NCBI RefSeq assembly: GCF_016097555.1 | Contig: NC_054704.1 | Coordinates: 32,558,054 to 32,622,053 of the forward strand | DNA from: Gigantopelta aegis | Lineage: Eukaryota > Mollusca > Gastropoda > Neomphalida > Peltospiridae | Length of the DNA stretch: 64,000 nt | Direction: 5' to 3' | Part shown: positions 23,753 to 37,400 of the stretch, piece after piece | Layout of the letters: the number at the start of each line of letters is the position of its first letter | How positions within the stretch are numbered: the stretch's first letter is position 1 | Translations under genes and position numbers: made by a program | Notes under the pieces: model-generated | The model's database searches: none | The model's input: the letters and a program-made list of their open reading frames with translations, nothing else | What the model was told of the DNA's origin: nothing

Positions 23753-24559
23753 GTCGTGACACGCACTAAATGTTAATTCATCTTCGTCCATTTTAAGTCA
23801 ATTTCTATGACTCATATCGGCCCGATATCAATAATTTGGAAAGTGTACCGCCCGTTCCCCCCATTAGTTATCGATCTAAAGAGGGATTTTTTGATGGGGT
23901 ATATACAGAAAAGTGGGGCATGGGGCCCTAACCCTAACTCTATCCCTAACCCTAAACTATTATAAATGATGGGGGGAACGGGTGGAGCTCTTGCCCAAAT
24001 AGGATGTTAGTTGCACATACCATGCATGAGAAAACAAACTGAACGGAGTTGGAAGCATAACGCAGTTAGGGACTTTGACGATACATTTTTTTCAGATTAA
24101 TTTTTTTTTATATATTTCTTTTTAAACCTATACAATATTAAACATTTTGTTGCATCATTTTTTATTATGGACATAATTTTATCTTAAATTTCATATTATA
24201 TAGATCCCCGTCTACAGCTCTTTTAAAAAAACGTGATTGAAGTTGCCTCCCTTTGCTAAGTTACTTGCTCATCACGCTTCTTAAATTTTTTATTTAGCAA
24301 GCCTCATTTTCGGCAATACTTTTTATTTTGTTTCAGGGAAAAATTACCTCTCCTAAAAACCATATTTCAATTGGTAACATGATGAAAGATTAAACTGGTC
24401 AATTAAATCTCTCTTTAAAAAAAGACAATGTTAACTACTTTCCTTCTTCACATTTTACCGCCCTTAATAGATTGGTTAGTTTGAAATTCCTCTGCTTCTT
24501 TCGGAGCATGGCAAAAACTCCGAAATTGGTAGAAAAAGAATGACGAAAATTGCATATTA

Positions 24560-24835
24560 AATGCATTTTTCTACAAAACATACCAATGGCTGTATATTAA
24601 ATTAGTTTTTGACCATCCTAATGTTTGTACTAGGTCAAACTTTATTTAATTTCCTAATAAAGCAAATAATTTGTATGTATAAAATTATCGAGAGACCCAA
24701 TCCAGTTTGGGCTACTTCAAACATTAGGACGACCAGAAATACATTTAATTGAATATACACACACTGATACTCTAAACAAGAAACTTTATTTAATATGTAA
24801 TTTTAACTAAAAAAAACCCCTGTTTAATTTTCACC
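24560..24835. repeat. Partial copy of the TTAA foldback family
   Basis: It contains internal blocks of the 14978 and 35487 elements ('ctgtatattaaat', 'caatccagtttgggct', 'attaggacgaccagaaat', 'atatgtaattttaa') but lacks the AGGGACATTCC ends. Confidence 0.65.
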
Positions 24836-24916
24836 AGTACATTATCAAAGTATGCAGGCGCCGTGTACCCAGGCATACGCATGAACACACGTGTGTAGGG
24901 CCTATTAATAAAATAT

Positions 24917-24950
<34 letters not shown>

Positions 24951-25617
24951 CAACTACACCAAAACAATCAACCCCTACAACTTAAATTTATAATCTTCAG
25001 CAGTCTTTGAATACGGGGGTGAGGTGGGGTGTGTATTCGAGTATACTAATTATATTTTTATCATAGTAATTTGGCAATAGGCCTATTACATTATGATAAA
25101 TAAAGGGGGTTGGGTATTATTAATATACTAATATTATAAAATTTAGCCTTTTCCAAAACTTTTGATGCCAGTCGAAACCTCCTTTTTACAGTTTTAAAAC
25201 GGTACTTTTATTTTTGTGGTCTAGATCTTAGGGAATCAAATTTCAGACCAAATACATATTTGTAAATGCTTAGACTTAGACTTAGGCCTAGATATGTTTT
25301 TAACGTGCTCATATACCTCTATGGTTTCGAGCACTTTTTAAATGCCATTCGCACATCTATAGATTTGTGAAAGGGGTGGGGGCACCCGACATGATATGAG
25401 GTGTTTTAACAGGCTTTTATTATTATTTATTGTTTTTGACGTGAGCGAAAAAAGGGGGTGCGTGGCTCTCGGTGCTCACCCCAATTCCCCATATCAAATG
25501 GGGCATTAACCGGGCCACTCATGTATTATTCTTTATTTATGCCTTTTCTGTAGATCTTAAACTTTGGCTTAGCTACACGTCTGGTATGCTATTCCATTTA
25601 TTGCATACTAAAATCCC

Positions 25618-25729
25618 TAGCCCGAGTACTCTGCCGTTTGAGAGCTAGACGGACATTTGGATGGTTATGATCGCTCTAATTATAAAACAAATGCCTGTCT
25701 GGCTCTCAAACGGTAGAGTACTCGGGCTA
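25618..25729. mobile_element. Palindromic MITE with 9-bp target duplication, copy 1 (112 bp)
   Basis: The ends are TAGCCCGAGTACTC and GAGTACTCGGGCTA, with roughly 45-base arms that fold back. It is flanked on both sides by TAAAATCCC (25609-25617 and 25730-25738). Nine-base duplications are typical of Mutator-like elements. A sister copy is at 38830-38936. Confidence 0.92.
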
Positions 25730-28352
25730 TAAAATCCCTTACTGTTATTTAACAGAAAACAACATTAGTTGTAGCAGCCCCCTCCAGTTTAATCCTTGTC
25801 ATGAGCTGTTAACACATTTTTTATAACATTGCCAGTATACCAGTTTTAAACAAGTAGGCCTATTGTTAAAACATATCAGTCCATAGTCCACTCCCCACCC
25901 TCCTTCGTCTTCTTTTTTTCAAAGTTGGTAGACAGCAGACTCCCGTAACACTATAATACATTACATAACTTCATGTTGTTTAGATCATAACCTTTAGTAA
26001 CAATGTTTTCCGCTAGTAGGTTGTGCGAATGCCAGCATATTTTGTTTATGGGTTTCCATTATAAAAATATGGTTACCAGTACGGTTTTGTATCAACTTTT
26101 GTTTTTGGACACGATTCCGTTATCTACCGCTACATGGTCCAGTTGACCCCCCCCCCACCCATCCGCAGCCGTACCGCACAAATGGACGTCTTACATAATA
26201 ATTTATTTCATTTATGTGCAATTTAGCCGCATCTGTACAAGTGGACATGCAACTTAAGGATCCTTTCCATTTGTTAATTTTTTTTTATATTGCTCTTGTA
26301 GTTTCGTCCAGTTTAATATATTATTAAACTTCAAATCATGACGTTTGTGAATATCCATACTAAATGAAAATACATGCTCTAAAATGCAGAATCATATCCA
26401 TTTTATATGTACTGCATGGACTAGGGCGACCAACTATTATTTTTCAATAGTACAGTCACTGGTACTTATTCCACTTCAGTGCACTCGTTCCCCATATATA
26501 GGGCTACATATAGGACACCAGAAGAGTTCACAATCTATTCCGATCCAAGAGGGTCCAACAAATGTTTGTGACAAAATAATTTACTATTCAGGGCCGTAGG
26601 AACCAGGTGGGTGGGGTGGTGGGGTGGTGGGTGGGGGTGGGGGCTGGAGTAACAGGCCCATCACTCAAGGTGGAAAATGTACATTTTTTTGTCCTACTCT
26701 ATATAAATAAATGTAAAATTGTAGTTTGTATCCCCCTCCAGGTATTGTTCCTACAGGCCTGCTATTGCATATGGTGAAGAAAACACAAAGAAGCAGATAT
26801 AAATCAGATTTTTAATCTTTGTTACAAAAATATGAACAAAATACACAAACATTTCTGGTGAAAAAAACAAAACAAATATGAAAACTAAGTAGGAAAATAT
26901 TTGAGAAGTTTACCATTGTATTGAAAATCACACTACCCAAAAGCTGATTCCACCCCCAACTCCCTGTTCATGTTGGGGTGTCATTAATCATATTCATTAT
27001 AATGACACAAGTAGTGTGGTACTAAATAATGTAATGCAAGGAGTTTTTAAGAAACAAATATCTAGGTTTGGGTTTACCATCTTGTGTTGGACATTCAGAA
27101 AACTTTAATGCATATATTACACATACTGCAGAGGAGTTATAAGGAGGGAAGAAAAAAAACCCAAACAAAAACAACCCGTTTTTAACACCATACTATTTTC
27201 TTGTATGCTCATTACAGCATTTAATATAGGAATGTAAAACAAATATAATGAAACCACATTCATATAAACAGTTTTTCATCTAAACATGGACTGATATTTA
27301 ACACAGAAACAAGAATTCCATCAAATTAAATATCTTGTCTACCATAAACTTTTTCAGAGCACTTTAATGAACATCCATATAAACAAAGTTTTACTGATCT
27401 AGGAATTATAGTTTGTGAAAAAACCCCATCTAAACATGAAACTTTAACACAAAAGTAGACACCGTCGCCATTGGAAAAATAATAACTATATCGCGTCTGT
27501 TTACTTTGTAAAATCGAGACAATAAATATAAATAATTTAGCTTTCAAAGCATTCCTGAGTGATACAAAATACTCAACAAGTTACAAACAATATTTCATTT
27601 CATTTTCATCAATGTCTACATGCACAGCTTTTAAGTAAAGGTTCTACAAAAGGTTGCCATTGTTTAATATCTTAAAATATAATTCATAGCAATTTGATTT
27701 GATGCCTGTTAAAGCAAAAAGACTGCAAGTTTGACTTTGTTTTCCACCCATGTAGATGCAAAGTATTAAATGTAAAAAAATAAACCAACATAATATACAT
27801 GTATTGAATTGATGCAAATGAAACTCATCAAAATAATAAGTTTTATGTTATTAATCATTTCCAATCAGTTCACAAAGGAAACTGCATAATGCACAAAAAT
27901 TGTATTTACAAAGATCATAACTAGAAGTTGGAATATATTCACAGTTTCTTGTTTCTATCAAGGTGCCATTCTCCCCTAACTGTGAAACATTAATCAAACC
28001 CAAATTGTTATTTAAGGCACACACTTAATCAAATCAAATACATTACTTAGTTGGGGCAAAGATTCAGATCATATTATTAAATGTTCTTAAAAACTGATGA
28101 ACATGCTTATGATTTATGAGATTATCATGTTTGATATATTACTTTGAATCACTGAGAGTTCAAAGGAAACGAGACATTTTTTATCTGATTCTTCATTCTC
28201 ATAACCTTTAGTATGAAACTGCAATAGTTACGATACAGACCCTGTACAAAGCAACTTGCTTGATATACAATCTGAAAGTTTTTCTTTTTTTACATATCAA
28301 TTTTATTGCCAATGGAGAACAATTATATAAGGAGGTGATCCCTCCCACCCAG

Positions 28353-28499
28353 CTAGTTGACTGTATGTCTCTTCCTTGAAGGTAAAAGTGGATCATCTTC
28401 ATGGTCCGAGTCGTATTTTTCATCTGTTGTAGTAATAGTTTCTTCCTCCTGCAAAGCTCGCTGTGTTTTCTCTACTTTACTAATATTTAGAATGCCATT
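28353..28499 (-). CDS. MFSD1: MFSD1 exon 13 (cytosolic tail, stop)
   Basis: It encodes NGILNISKVEKTQRALQEEE and later DSDHEDDPLLPSRKRHTVN, then TAG at 28353-28355. The acidic DDPLLP resembles a lysosomal dileucine sorting signal. Confidence 0.95.
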   Translation of the reverse strand, partial: NGILNISKVEKTQRALQEEETITTTDEKYDSDHEDDPLLPSRKRHTVN

Positions 28500-31400
28500 C
28501 TGAAATAAATACAAAAACAAAAGATCTTAAAAAAAAAGAGGAGTAAAATGTTTGGTTTGCTATAATCCAACGCTACAGTTCAACAGTAGGTGTTTTGTCA
28601 TGTTGTTATCTTCTATACTATTTTAGTTAGGTTAAAACCTCAGTAGTATGAATGTTAAAAGGGACTATCCTGATTTTTCAGCTGTAGCAAGACTCCTGTT
28701 TGTTCCCCCACACAAAATCCAGATTTTAACGGGTTTTTAAAAAAAACCACTATCTCACCTTCAAGTGTTTTAAATATAAAGCAATATATGAATAAATACA
28801 TTTGGAATGACCATGGGCCGAATTATTTCAAAGTTCATTTATCTGTTGGAAGAAATAATAAATTTGTACATACACAATTATTTGAGACAAAAATCGATAC
28901 GGAGATGCTACAAAACATTACAATGTCCAGAAATACATTGGTTATAGAGATATACATATTCTAAAGTAGAAAATATAAGTAAATTGTAAATTTAGTAATA
29001 TACAAATATTTTAATTGCCGGAAATCGTACAAACTGACGATAGTCCCTTTAAGAATGGGTAAAATTGGATTTTTTAAAGGGTTGCGATGGGGGACAGATT
29101 GTGTGCCAGACACCCTCAGTATACCAATGTATGTTGCACAACTCACCGTTCTCTTGTCATTGATACTAAGTGCCACTGTTGTCGCCACACACGCTAGAAC
29201 ATTGGCAAGGAGGAATATCATAACATACTTCCACCTCTTAAGGCCTTCCTCTTTCTCCAAGCTATAAGAAAATATATCAACACATACTACATGTATATAC
29301 CATTATGTACTATAAATCAGGAAATGTTAGCAAGCATGAAATTTTAGTGAGGCCATACAAGATGGTAATATTTCATGACACTAAATTTAAAAGGACATGC
29401 AGTAGACTGTTAAACAAAAATACAACAACCCTCTGTGAGTTTGTTTTGTCTGTGATTAACTGAAAACACAATGATGGTTACATGTTAAATACATACCAAC
29501 TCTAGGCATTGGGGGAAAAAACCCATCTGGCCCCGTGCTTATAAACCTTAAAGTCTACACAGTCCAGACTTTAACGTCATGGCAACGCCATTCAAATAGC
29601 ATTATGTTAAAGTCTGGACTTTATTAAAGTCTAGACTCTAAGATTTATAAGCACGGGCCCTGGAAAAGTGATGTGGGACAGAAAGACAGGACAGAGATGA
29701 AACCTATAGTTTTCTCCGGAGATTTAACCTATGAAATTTGATGTTAATTTATTATGACATTTTTTTTATTTTTATCAAATTTGTTTTTTAATAAAAAAAT
29801 GTTAGAAGAATTAGTATGGTCTTAAAACTTAATACTATGTTTTTATAAGAGTTTTAGCATTATTCATTATAAAGTTACAAGTCAATTCAATGGTTCCATT
29901 TTTTCGCTAATGCATTATGGTGTATTTTGTAGCTTTGTTCAAACAGCATTGACTAGCAACACCAATACTCACTGCTGACTCTTTCCAAGAATTTGCCCGA
30001 CAATCAGATTAGAAATGCCTATGCCAATCATCTGGACAGATGTTGTCAGACCCATTGCTGTACCCACTGTAGCTTGGGCTACGACCAGCGGAATAGTTGG
30101 CCACATGCTTGCCTGAAATAAATATAGTGTAGTGTAAGAGTATGCATTTTTTAAGAATATAAAAACATATTTCAAAGTCTTACATAACCGGATGTCAGTT
30201 CACACCATAGTTCATTTCCCCCAAAAAACTGGAAATAACAGACATAAATATTGGACATCTGGTCACAAATGTATGCAAATAAATGCAACTTTATAAATTT
30301 TTGGCATAATTTTAAACACCAGTAAAATATAAACATTAGAAAAACCCAGGAAAGTAATACTTATCCTTTCACATAGTAAGAACATTATTTTATGTATTTA
30401 TATAAAATTTTAAGTGAAAATATATGTAAAAGTTATCAATTTGTACCACCTTAAGGTGGTTTTTGTCAAAATGTAATCCAGTAGTTTGAAGATTAAAGAA
30501 TTTTCTCAGTTAAAACAACCATTCTGAGAGTGCAATATATGTTCCCTATCGGGTTAAAAGATATTTTGTATCTCCAAGTTCATGGAAGTCAAACTTGATT
30601 TGAAACGATACATGATAAAATTACACACAAACTTCCAGCTCAATATCTTGAGGCATAGTGAAAAAACCTCCAGGAAACTAAATGTAGGAGAGACGGTCTG
30701 ACAGAAGGATGGAGATGAAACCTATAGTTCCCTCTGTCAAGACTAGTAGGGACTACAAAATACTTACTGCTGCAACGGAATAGGTGATACCCAGCCAGAC
30801 TGTGGCAACTGCAGGATACACATTGGAGAATGCCAAAATGCCAAATACTGGAATTGTCATTAAAGCACAGAATGAAGCAAGATACCCACGCTTTCCAACA
30901 ATATCCTAAAATATAAAATATGTCCAGGTTTTAATCTCTTAAAACTGTCTTGATGATAATTGCAATAATTTGAAAATTTAGTGTCAATTAATTGTCACAA
31001 ATTAGGGATTTTAGTTTAAGTTCAAAACTGAGTGACATTTCTTTCTCTCCAAAATACAGTCATTTTTTTTTAACATACTGTCATTCAAATTAAGACTATT
31101 CCCCTTCCAAAAATTACACACTGGCAACTTGTAATTTAGAATCCTAACTTAATCATCATACTTAATTTTAATTCTATACAAACTGAGATGTTAATTTAGT
31201 TGAGTTTATATTCAGTTATGTATACAAATATTACATTCCATTAAATATACATGTCATTAGTAAATGTAAAAAAACAACAACATTGTGTTTCCTAAGCTTG
31301 TTTTAGAATTGTTTAGCACCATGCCTAATTGTCTAACATCATCTTGCCTTAATCAGCAGCGGATTGCCCTGAGATTAAACAAACCTTTTTCAATAATTAA

Positions 31401-34400
31401 TTCTAAAATTGACTTTATAAAACACTAATTAATAGAATATGACTGTTATATATTTTGCCATTCATTAAAGCAAGCTAAGAAAAGAACACCATGTCATATT
31501 AATCGAGTTTACAGTATTTAATTTAAAAACCTGCTGTTCATCACTGAATCAGTACATCAATAATATAAGCACCATATCATAACTTATTGTAATAAAAGTA
31601 CAACTTACTATGAATGCACCCAAGAATGGAGACAACACCAAGGACACATCATACACAGCTCCAGCAATGTAAGACGATGTTTTGTCATCAAAACCATATT
31701 TGTACTGAATAAATTTACTATAAAGAAAATAAGAATTTTTTTTCTTGCAAGGACAGTTTAAAATATTTGCTTTCACATTCAATTTTAGTTTATGTACACT
31801 AAACAAATCCTATTCTACATAGTCAGAACTTGTTACAACGACTGTTGTTACATTTACACCATCCATCCACAAACTGTCGGAACAAATATACAATATTATT
31901 GTTCATTACACTGGAATTCACACCTTCCAACACCCACAGAGCAAATGACGAACAAGCATCCACCCGACTTCTGAAAATACCTCTTTATGACATTTCGCAA
32001 CCAAAGATACCTTAATGGTTTAAATGGGTTGCTGTCAATAAACAATGCAGCTTGCAGGTAAAAATAATGAAAGTCAAGGTTGCAACATTTATGGTTAATA
32101 AGTGATATGTTTCTTCTTTGATAGCTTTGTGAAAAACATTATAGTTTGTGAAGCAATGATAGTCAGGGATGGGATGTAGCCCAGTGGTAAGGTGCTTTTT
32201 TGATGCATGGTCAGTTTGGGATCGAGCACCACGACTGGTATATCAAAGGCTGTGGTATGTGCTATCCTGTCTGGGATGGTGCATATAAATAAATCCCTTG
32301 CTACCAATGGAAAAATGTAGCGGGTTTCCTCTCTAAGACTATATGTCAAAATTAGAAAATGTTTGACATCCAATAGCCACTGATTAATAAATCAATGTGC
32401 TCTAGTGGTGTTGTTAAACAAAACAAATTTCTTAATTGATAATCATTTCTAAACAATATTGTAATAAGATTTTGTAACCATTAATTTTACTGTCACTAAT
32501 GTAAACAAACCTGGCATCAGCAACAAATGGGAAGACTCCGTTGTAGAAAAACATGATGGACAAAACCACCAGCCAAAATGCAAGTGAGAAATGTCGGATG
32601 TGAGTGAATTTCTGAAGAAAGAAAACATTTTACATATAAAATTGTTCAACTACTAAAATCAATTATTTACTATATTTTAGAAATTATTCTTATTATAAAA
32701 GTATAACTGCTAGGAATTGTAAACTTTCATAATGACCTTTGTTATTCTTATTTGATGAAACACAGATCCCACGACATCTATACTTATATTCCAGCTTAAA
32801 ACATTTTTTTTATAAAGTTTGTTTATAACACTGAATTTATTTATTACAAAGTAGTTACTTATCTGCCTCCATTTTATTGACCCTTTATTTAAATGATTAT
32901 TGAAGAACATAGTTTACAATTAATATACACCAATTTTTTCGACTCTGATTTAATGGCTGCATCATCACCAAGCTGTTTAACTCCATGTATGTCTAGAAAG
33001 CTGAGAATAATGGCCGATGCAAAACCCAAACCACAAAGCATCGCACCTGAAAGCACAAAAATATTTGAATAAATGGACAATATGAAAACATCCAATCCCT
33101 GCAATTATGAAAATGTCTACTGCAAAAAAATATGCCACAGAAAAAAACCCACAGCTGAAAAAGTGTCTCAGAGATTAAAAAGTGGGCAATCTCCACATTA
33201 TCATTAGATCATGTCTAAATTGTTTAATTCTATGTCATAATTCAGTTTAATTGGTAGTATTAAATGGCAAACATTGTAATTCCTTCCACACTGCTTTGGT
33301 GGACCCATTGGACTATTTCACTAGTCAGTGCTGCATAACTGATGAAACAATGGCCGTGATATACACTATCCTGCATATGAAAAGATACCTTGCTGCTAAT
33401 TGGTGACAGCAGGTTTCCTATCTCATTATCTGTATGGTCCTTATACATATGTCCGACACCATATACCGGTAATAATAATTAAAATATGTTAAGTGCATCG
33501 ATAAATAAAACATTCCTTCCTTTGCTCCACACTTTAAAGCTTGTTAAAAGTTTCCTTAATGGAACCATCAAATTTAAAATGTTTTTCACTGGCCTTTTGC
33601 AATGTGTACTATTTACTTTTGTGTATAGATACCTGCCCACAAGGTCCAGTTTAGTCCATAAACTTGAGAAAAACTTTCAGTGAAAAAGAAGTTCAACACA
33701 CTTCCAGCCCGGGAAAAGCAGAGTGTGATACCAAAGGCCATGGCAAGCTCTTTGTTCCGAAACCAGAAAGCTGTTATCTTGTTCTGGACAACTAAAATGA
33801 GAAGACACTGTAAAAATATAGAGCTAATCCTGAAATTATCCATGGTGATGGGATGGTGAAGCATCCCATCCGACAATAAATACACAATAATTTGGCCTTA
33901 ATGACAAAACAAGTTAAAATAGAATTAAGCAGATACAAAAGGCATGAAATGGTGCCTTCCAACAAAATATGTGTTTACATTTTGCATCATTTGTGCCCCA
34001 CCTCAAGTAGTGAACTTTATTTCCATTGCAGATATTAAAAGTTGTTTGCAAAATTTACATGATGTGAACATGCGCAACAGTGCATATTCACGAAAAAACC
34101 CCATCACGCAATATTAATCAACTTTACAGTAGTTGTGTAACAGCATATCACTTATATATTAAAAAATTACCTGCATCTCGAACAATTATGACTGATTTCC
34201 CATGAAATCATTATAATTACGGTTTAGATGAAAACAATGAAGGGCAATAACACCAAACCAACTGGTTAGTGATCCATTTCCTGAGCCAAAAATAAGCCTT
34301 CCAACAAGCATGAGTGGTAACATGGCTGACGTTCCCTTCATCATGCAACCAACAGCAAACACACAGGACCCCAACACACACAAAGAGGAGAAAAGAAACA

Positions 34401-37400
34401 CACCAACTGAAATTAATAGAAAATTCAAACATAAATTATTAAAGAATTAATTTAGTTTGGGCTTAATACCAAATTGAAACATGTTTACGGCAATATTGAC
34501 ACTAATTATTATTATTATTTGTTTAAGATTTTTTTTTTGAATTCATAAATCATACAAATAGAAAATACAAATTATGATGGAAATGTGAAGGCAACAGATT
34601 AAAAAATACAAATTTTAACATATTAACATTAGCAAAGGGAAGATAGATTTAAGTTTTGTGCTATTGTATACCCAGTACACTTTGTATTCATTCATTTATA
34701 TTTATTTCTGTGCTTTTATCCAATTAAGGTTCAAGCCCGCTGTTCTGGACACACACCTCAGCTATCTGGACTGTCTGTCCAGGACAGTGTGTTAGTGGTT
34801 AATGAGAGGGTTGTCGTTGTAGTGGCCTAACACCTACCCACTGAGTCGTTAAACTTGCTCTGGATAGGAGCCGGTACTGAGAGGTGAACCCAGTACCTAC
34901 CTGCCTTAATTCCAATGGCTTAACCACAACACCAACTTTTATAAACATGTCATTGTTCAGATATTTTGAATATATAATAACCTACAAATAATTAACTAAT
35001 TAAATGTATATAACTGGCCTAAACAAAAACAAGTTACCTCTATTTCCAACCTTATCAATGAGAAAACCTGCACCAATGACAACAACAGCATTGCTGAAAT
35101 AAAACCAATTCAAACATCAAGATTGTTATTTAAAAAAGGCTTCTAAAGTAAACTGCTACAAAAAGAAAGCAGTTGCTATATCTCTAAAGTCTAGACTTTG
35201 TAGTATACTGCATTACGTTACATATATTCACCACTTTCAAAGAGTAATAAAATGTATATGCACTCAACCATAATTGAACATTTTATGTCATGGACCTGAA
35301 ATTAAACCAAATGTAAATGCTTTAACTTACGTCCAGGCATATATGGCATAAAGGAGGTTGTAGTTGTCTGGGGTCATCCCAAGACAGTCAGTGCAGTTGT
35401 TGCAGTGGTATGTCTCATTCCCTATTTCATAATCTTCAGTTCCATTTGTACAGTTATTGTGCTGAAAGATATTAACAGTTTGTTAAAGGGACATTCCTGA
35501 GTTTGCTGCACTTTTTAAGATGTTATCGACTAACAGACTTTTTAACAATTGTAATTACATATTAAATATATTTTTCTGCATAAAATATTATTGGCTGTAT
35601 ATTAAACGTGTTTCTGATTGTTCTAATATTTGTATTAGGTTAAATTTCATCTTATTTCCTAAAATATTGTGTTTTCGTACATACGAAATTATTTGAAAAC
35701 AAAATCCAGTTTGAGCTTCTTACAAATATTAAGACGACCAGAAACACATTGAATATACAGACACAGTTTAATTGTACAAATATTTTATTAGTCGGAAACA
35801 TCTTACAATGCAGCAAACTCAGGAATGTCCCTTTAATAATAAGCCATCTTTACATGGAGGTTTATCAACAATCATTTTGAATTTTGAACTTTTTGTTGTT
35901 TGATGTTAAATGTGGATTAAACAATATAAATTTCTCAGTTAAGGAACACAATCAATAATAAATTTGATAGTGACAGCAATAAGGTAATCCTATACACAGG
36001 ATTCTGGATTTCATTTTTATGGGAACCCTTTTTGGTTCCATGGCTTATTACTGCAATCCACCAGAAACATTTTCAATAATCATGGTATTGGTGGGTCATA
36101 TTACATGATAATGGACAATGGATTTTCGATTTCATGATTTTGCAAGCATACTACTGGAAATGACATTTTTCATGAAAGCAAGTCAAACAATATTGCTTCT
36201 TATTAAAGGATGAATTAATAAAGTATTTGAGAGGTCTTGATATAGGCATTTTGCCTGTTGACCAATCCCCAACCAGCATTATAATTGGGAATAAATATTG
36301 TTTAAACCATTTAGTATTTGAACACATAATGGTTGAAGACACTTCTGTTGTAAATAATCAGTAAACACTTTCAAACATTTACCTCTGTAAACTGGTCTTG
36401 TAAAACGCTGGGCATATCAAAACAAAAGTAAGACCCAAACGTGAGCATACAGTTGAAGAAGAGGATCACAAACCGAAAGCCAACTGCAAACAGGAACAAA
36501 CAAAATGTCATTACTGAAATGTTTTTCTGATATTTTAGGATGCATTCAGTAAAGTTTCACTTCATAACCATCATAATTATAACAGGGTTCATAGACTTAA
36601 AGACCAAACAAATTTAAAGACTTTTACCTGCCATTTTCAAAGAGTTTCAAAGACTTTTACACAGCGGTCAAAGACAATAAAATGCGATAAAAACACCAAA
36701 TCAATTTGTTTACTTTGCTGTCCACGGCAAAAAATAGAGCTTTTTTACATGCATCATGACATATTAAACCTTGTAACTGGAAAATATCAAGTGCATGCAG
36801 CTGTAAAAAGATATCATCATTGCTTTGGCTATTATTTGTGAGAATTTAAAGACTTTTAAAGACTTTTATTACAGTTCGACGACTTTCAAAGACCTAAAAA
36901 ACTTTTTTTTCAAATTCAAAGACTTTCAAGGAATTTAAAACCCGCTACAAGCCTTGTATAAGCATGTGGATGTGTGTAATTTAAAACCCGCTACAAGCCT
37001 TGTATAAGCATGTGTGTAATTTAAAACCCGCTACAAGCCTTGTATAAGCATGTGCATGTGTGTAATTTAAAACCTGCTACAAGCCTTGTATAAGCATGTG
37101 CATGTGCATAATTTAAAACCCGCTACAAGCCTTGTATAAGAATGTGCATGTGCATGTGTGTAATTTAAACCCCGCTACAAGCCTTGTATAAGCATGTGCA
37201 TAATTTAAAACCTGCTACAAGCCTTGTATAAGCATGTGCATGTGTGTAATTTAAAATCCGCTACAAGCCTTGTATAAACATGTGCATGTGTGTAATTTAA
37301 AACCAGCTACAAGCCTCGTATAAGCATGTGCATGTGTGTAATTTAAAACCCGCTACAAGCCTCGTATAAGCATGTGCATGTGCGTAATTTAAAACCCGCT

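Larger units (their letters stand above)
19373..28352. other. Gap between the NDC1 5' side and the MFSD1 3' end
   Basis: No supported exon was found in 9 kb. NDC1 should have its promoter and short first exon here. Contents seen: the tandem duplication at 19.6-20.7 kb, the element at 23276-23752, telomere-like hexamers near 23928-23955, a poly-A run at 24919-24948, a MITE at 25618-25729, and a duplicated block with 'ggtcttaatta' around 22690 and 22980. Confidence 0.6.

Noticed and set aside
23928..23955. Telomere-type CCCTAA hexamers
   Set aside because: Only about four imperfect units, too few to claim an interstitial telomere.
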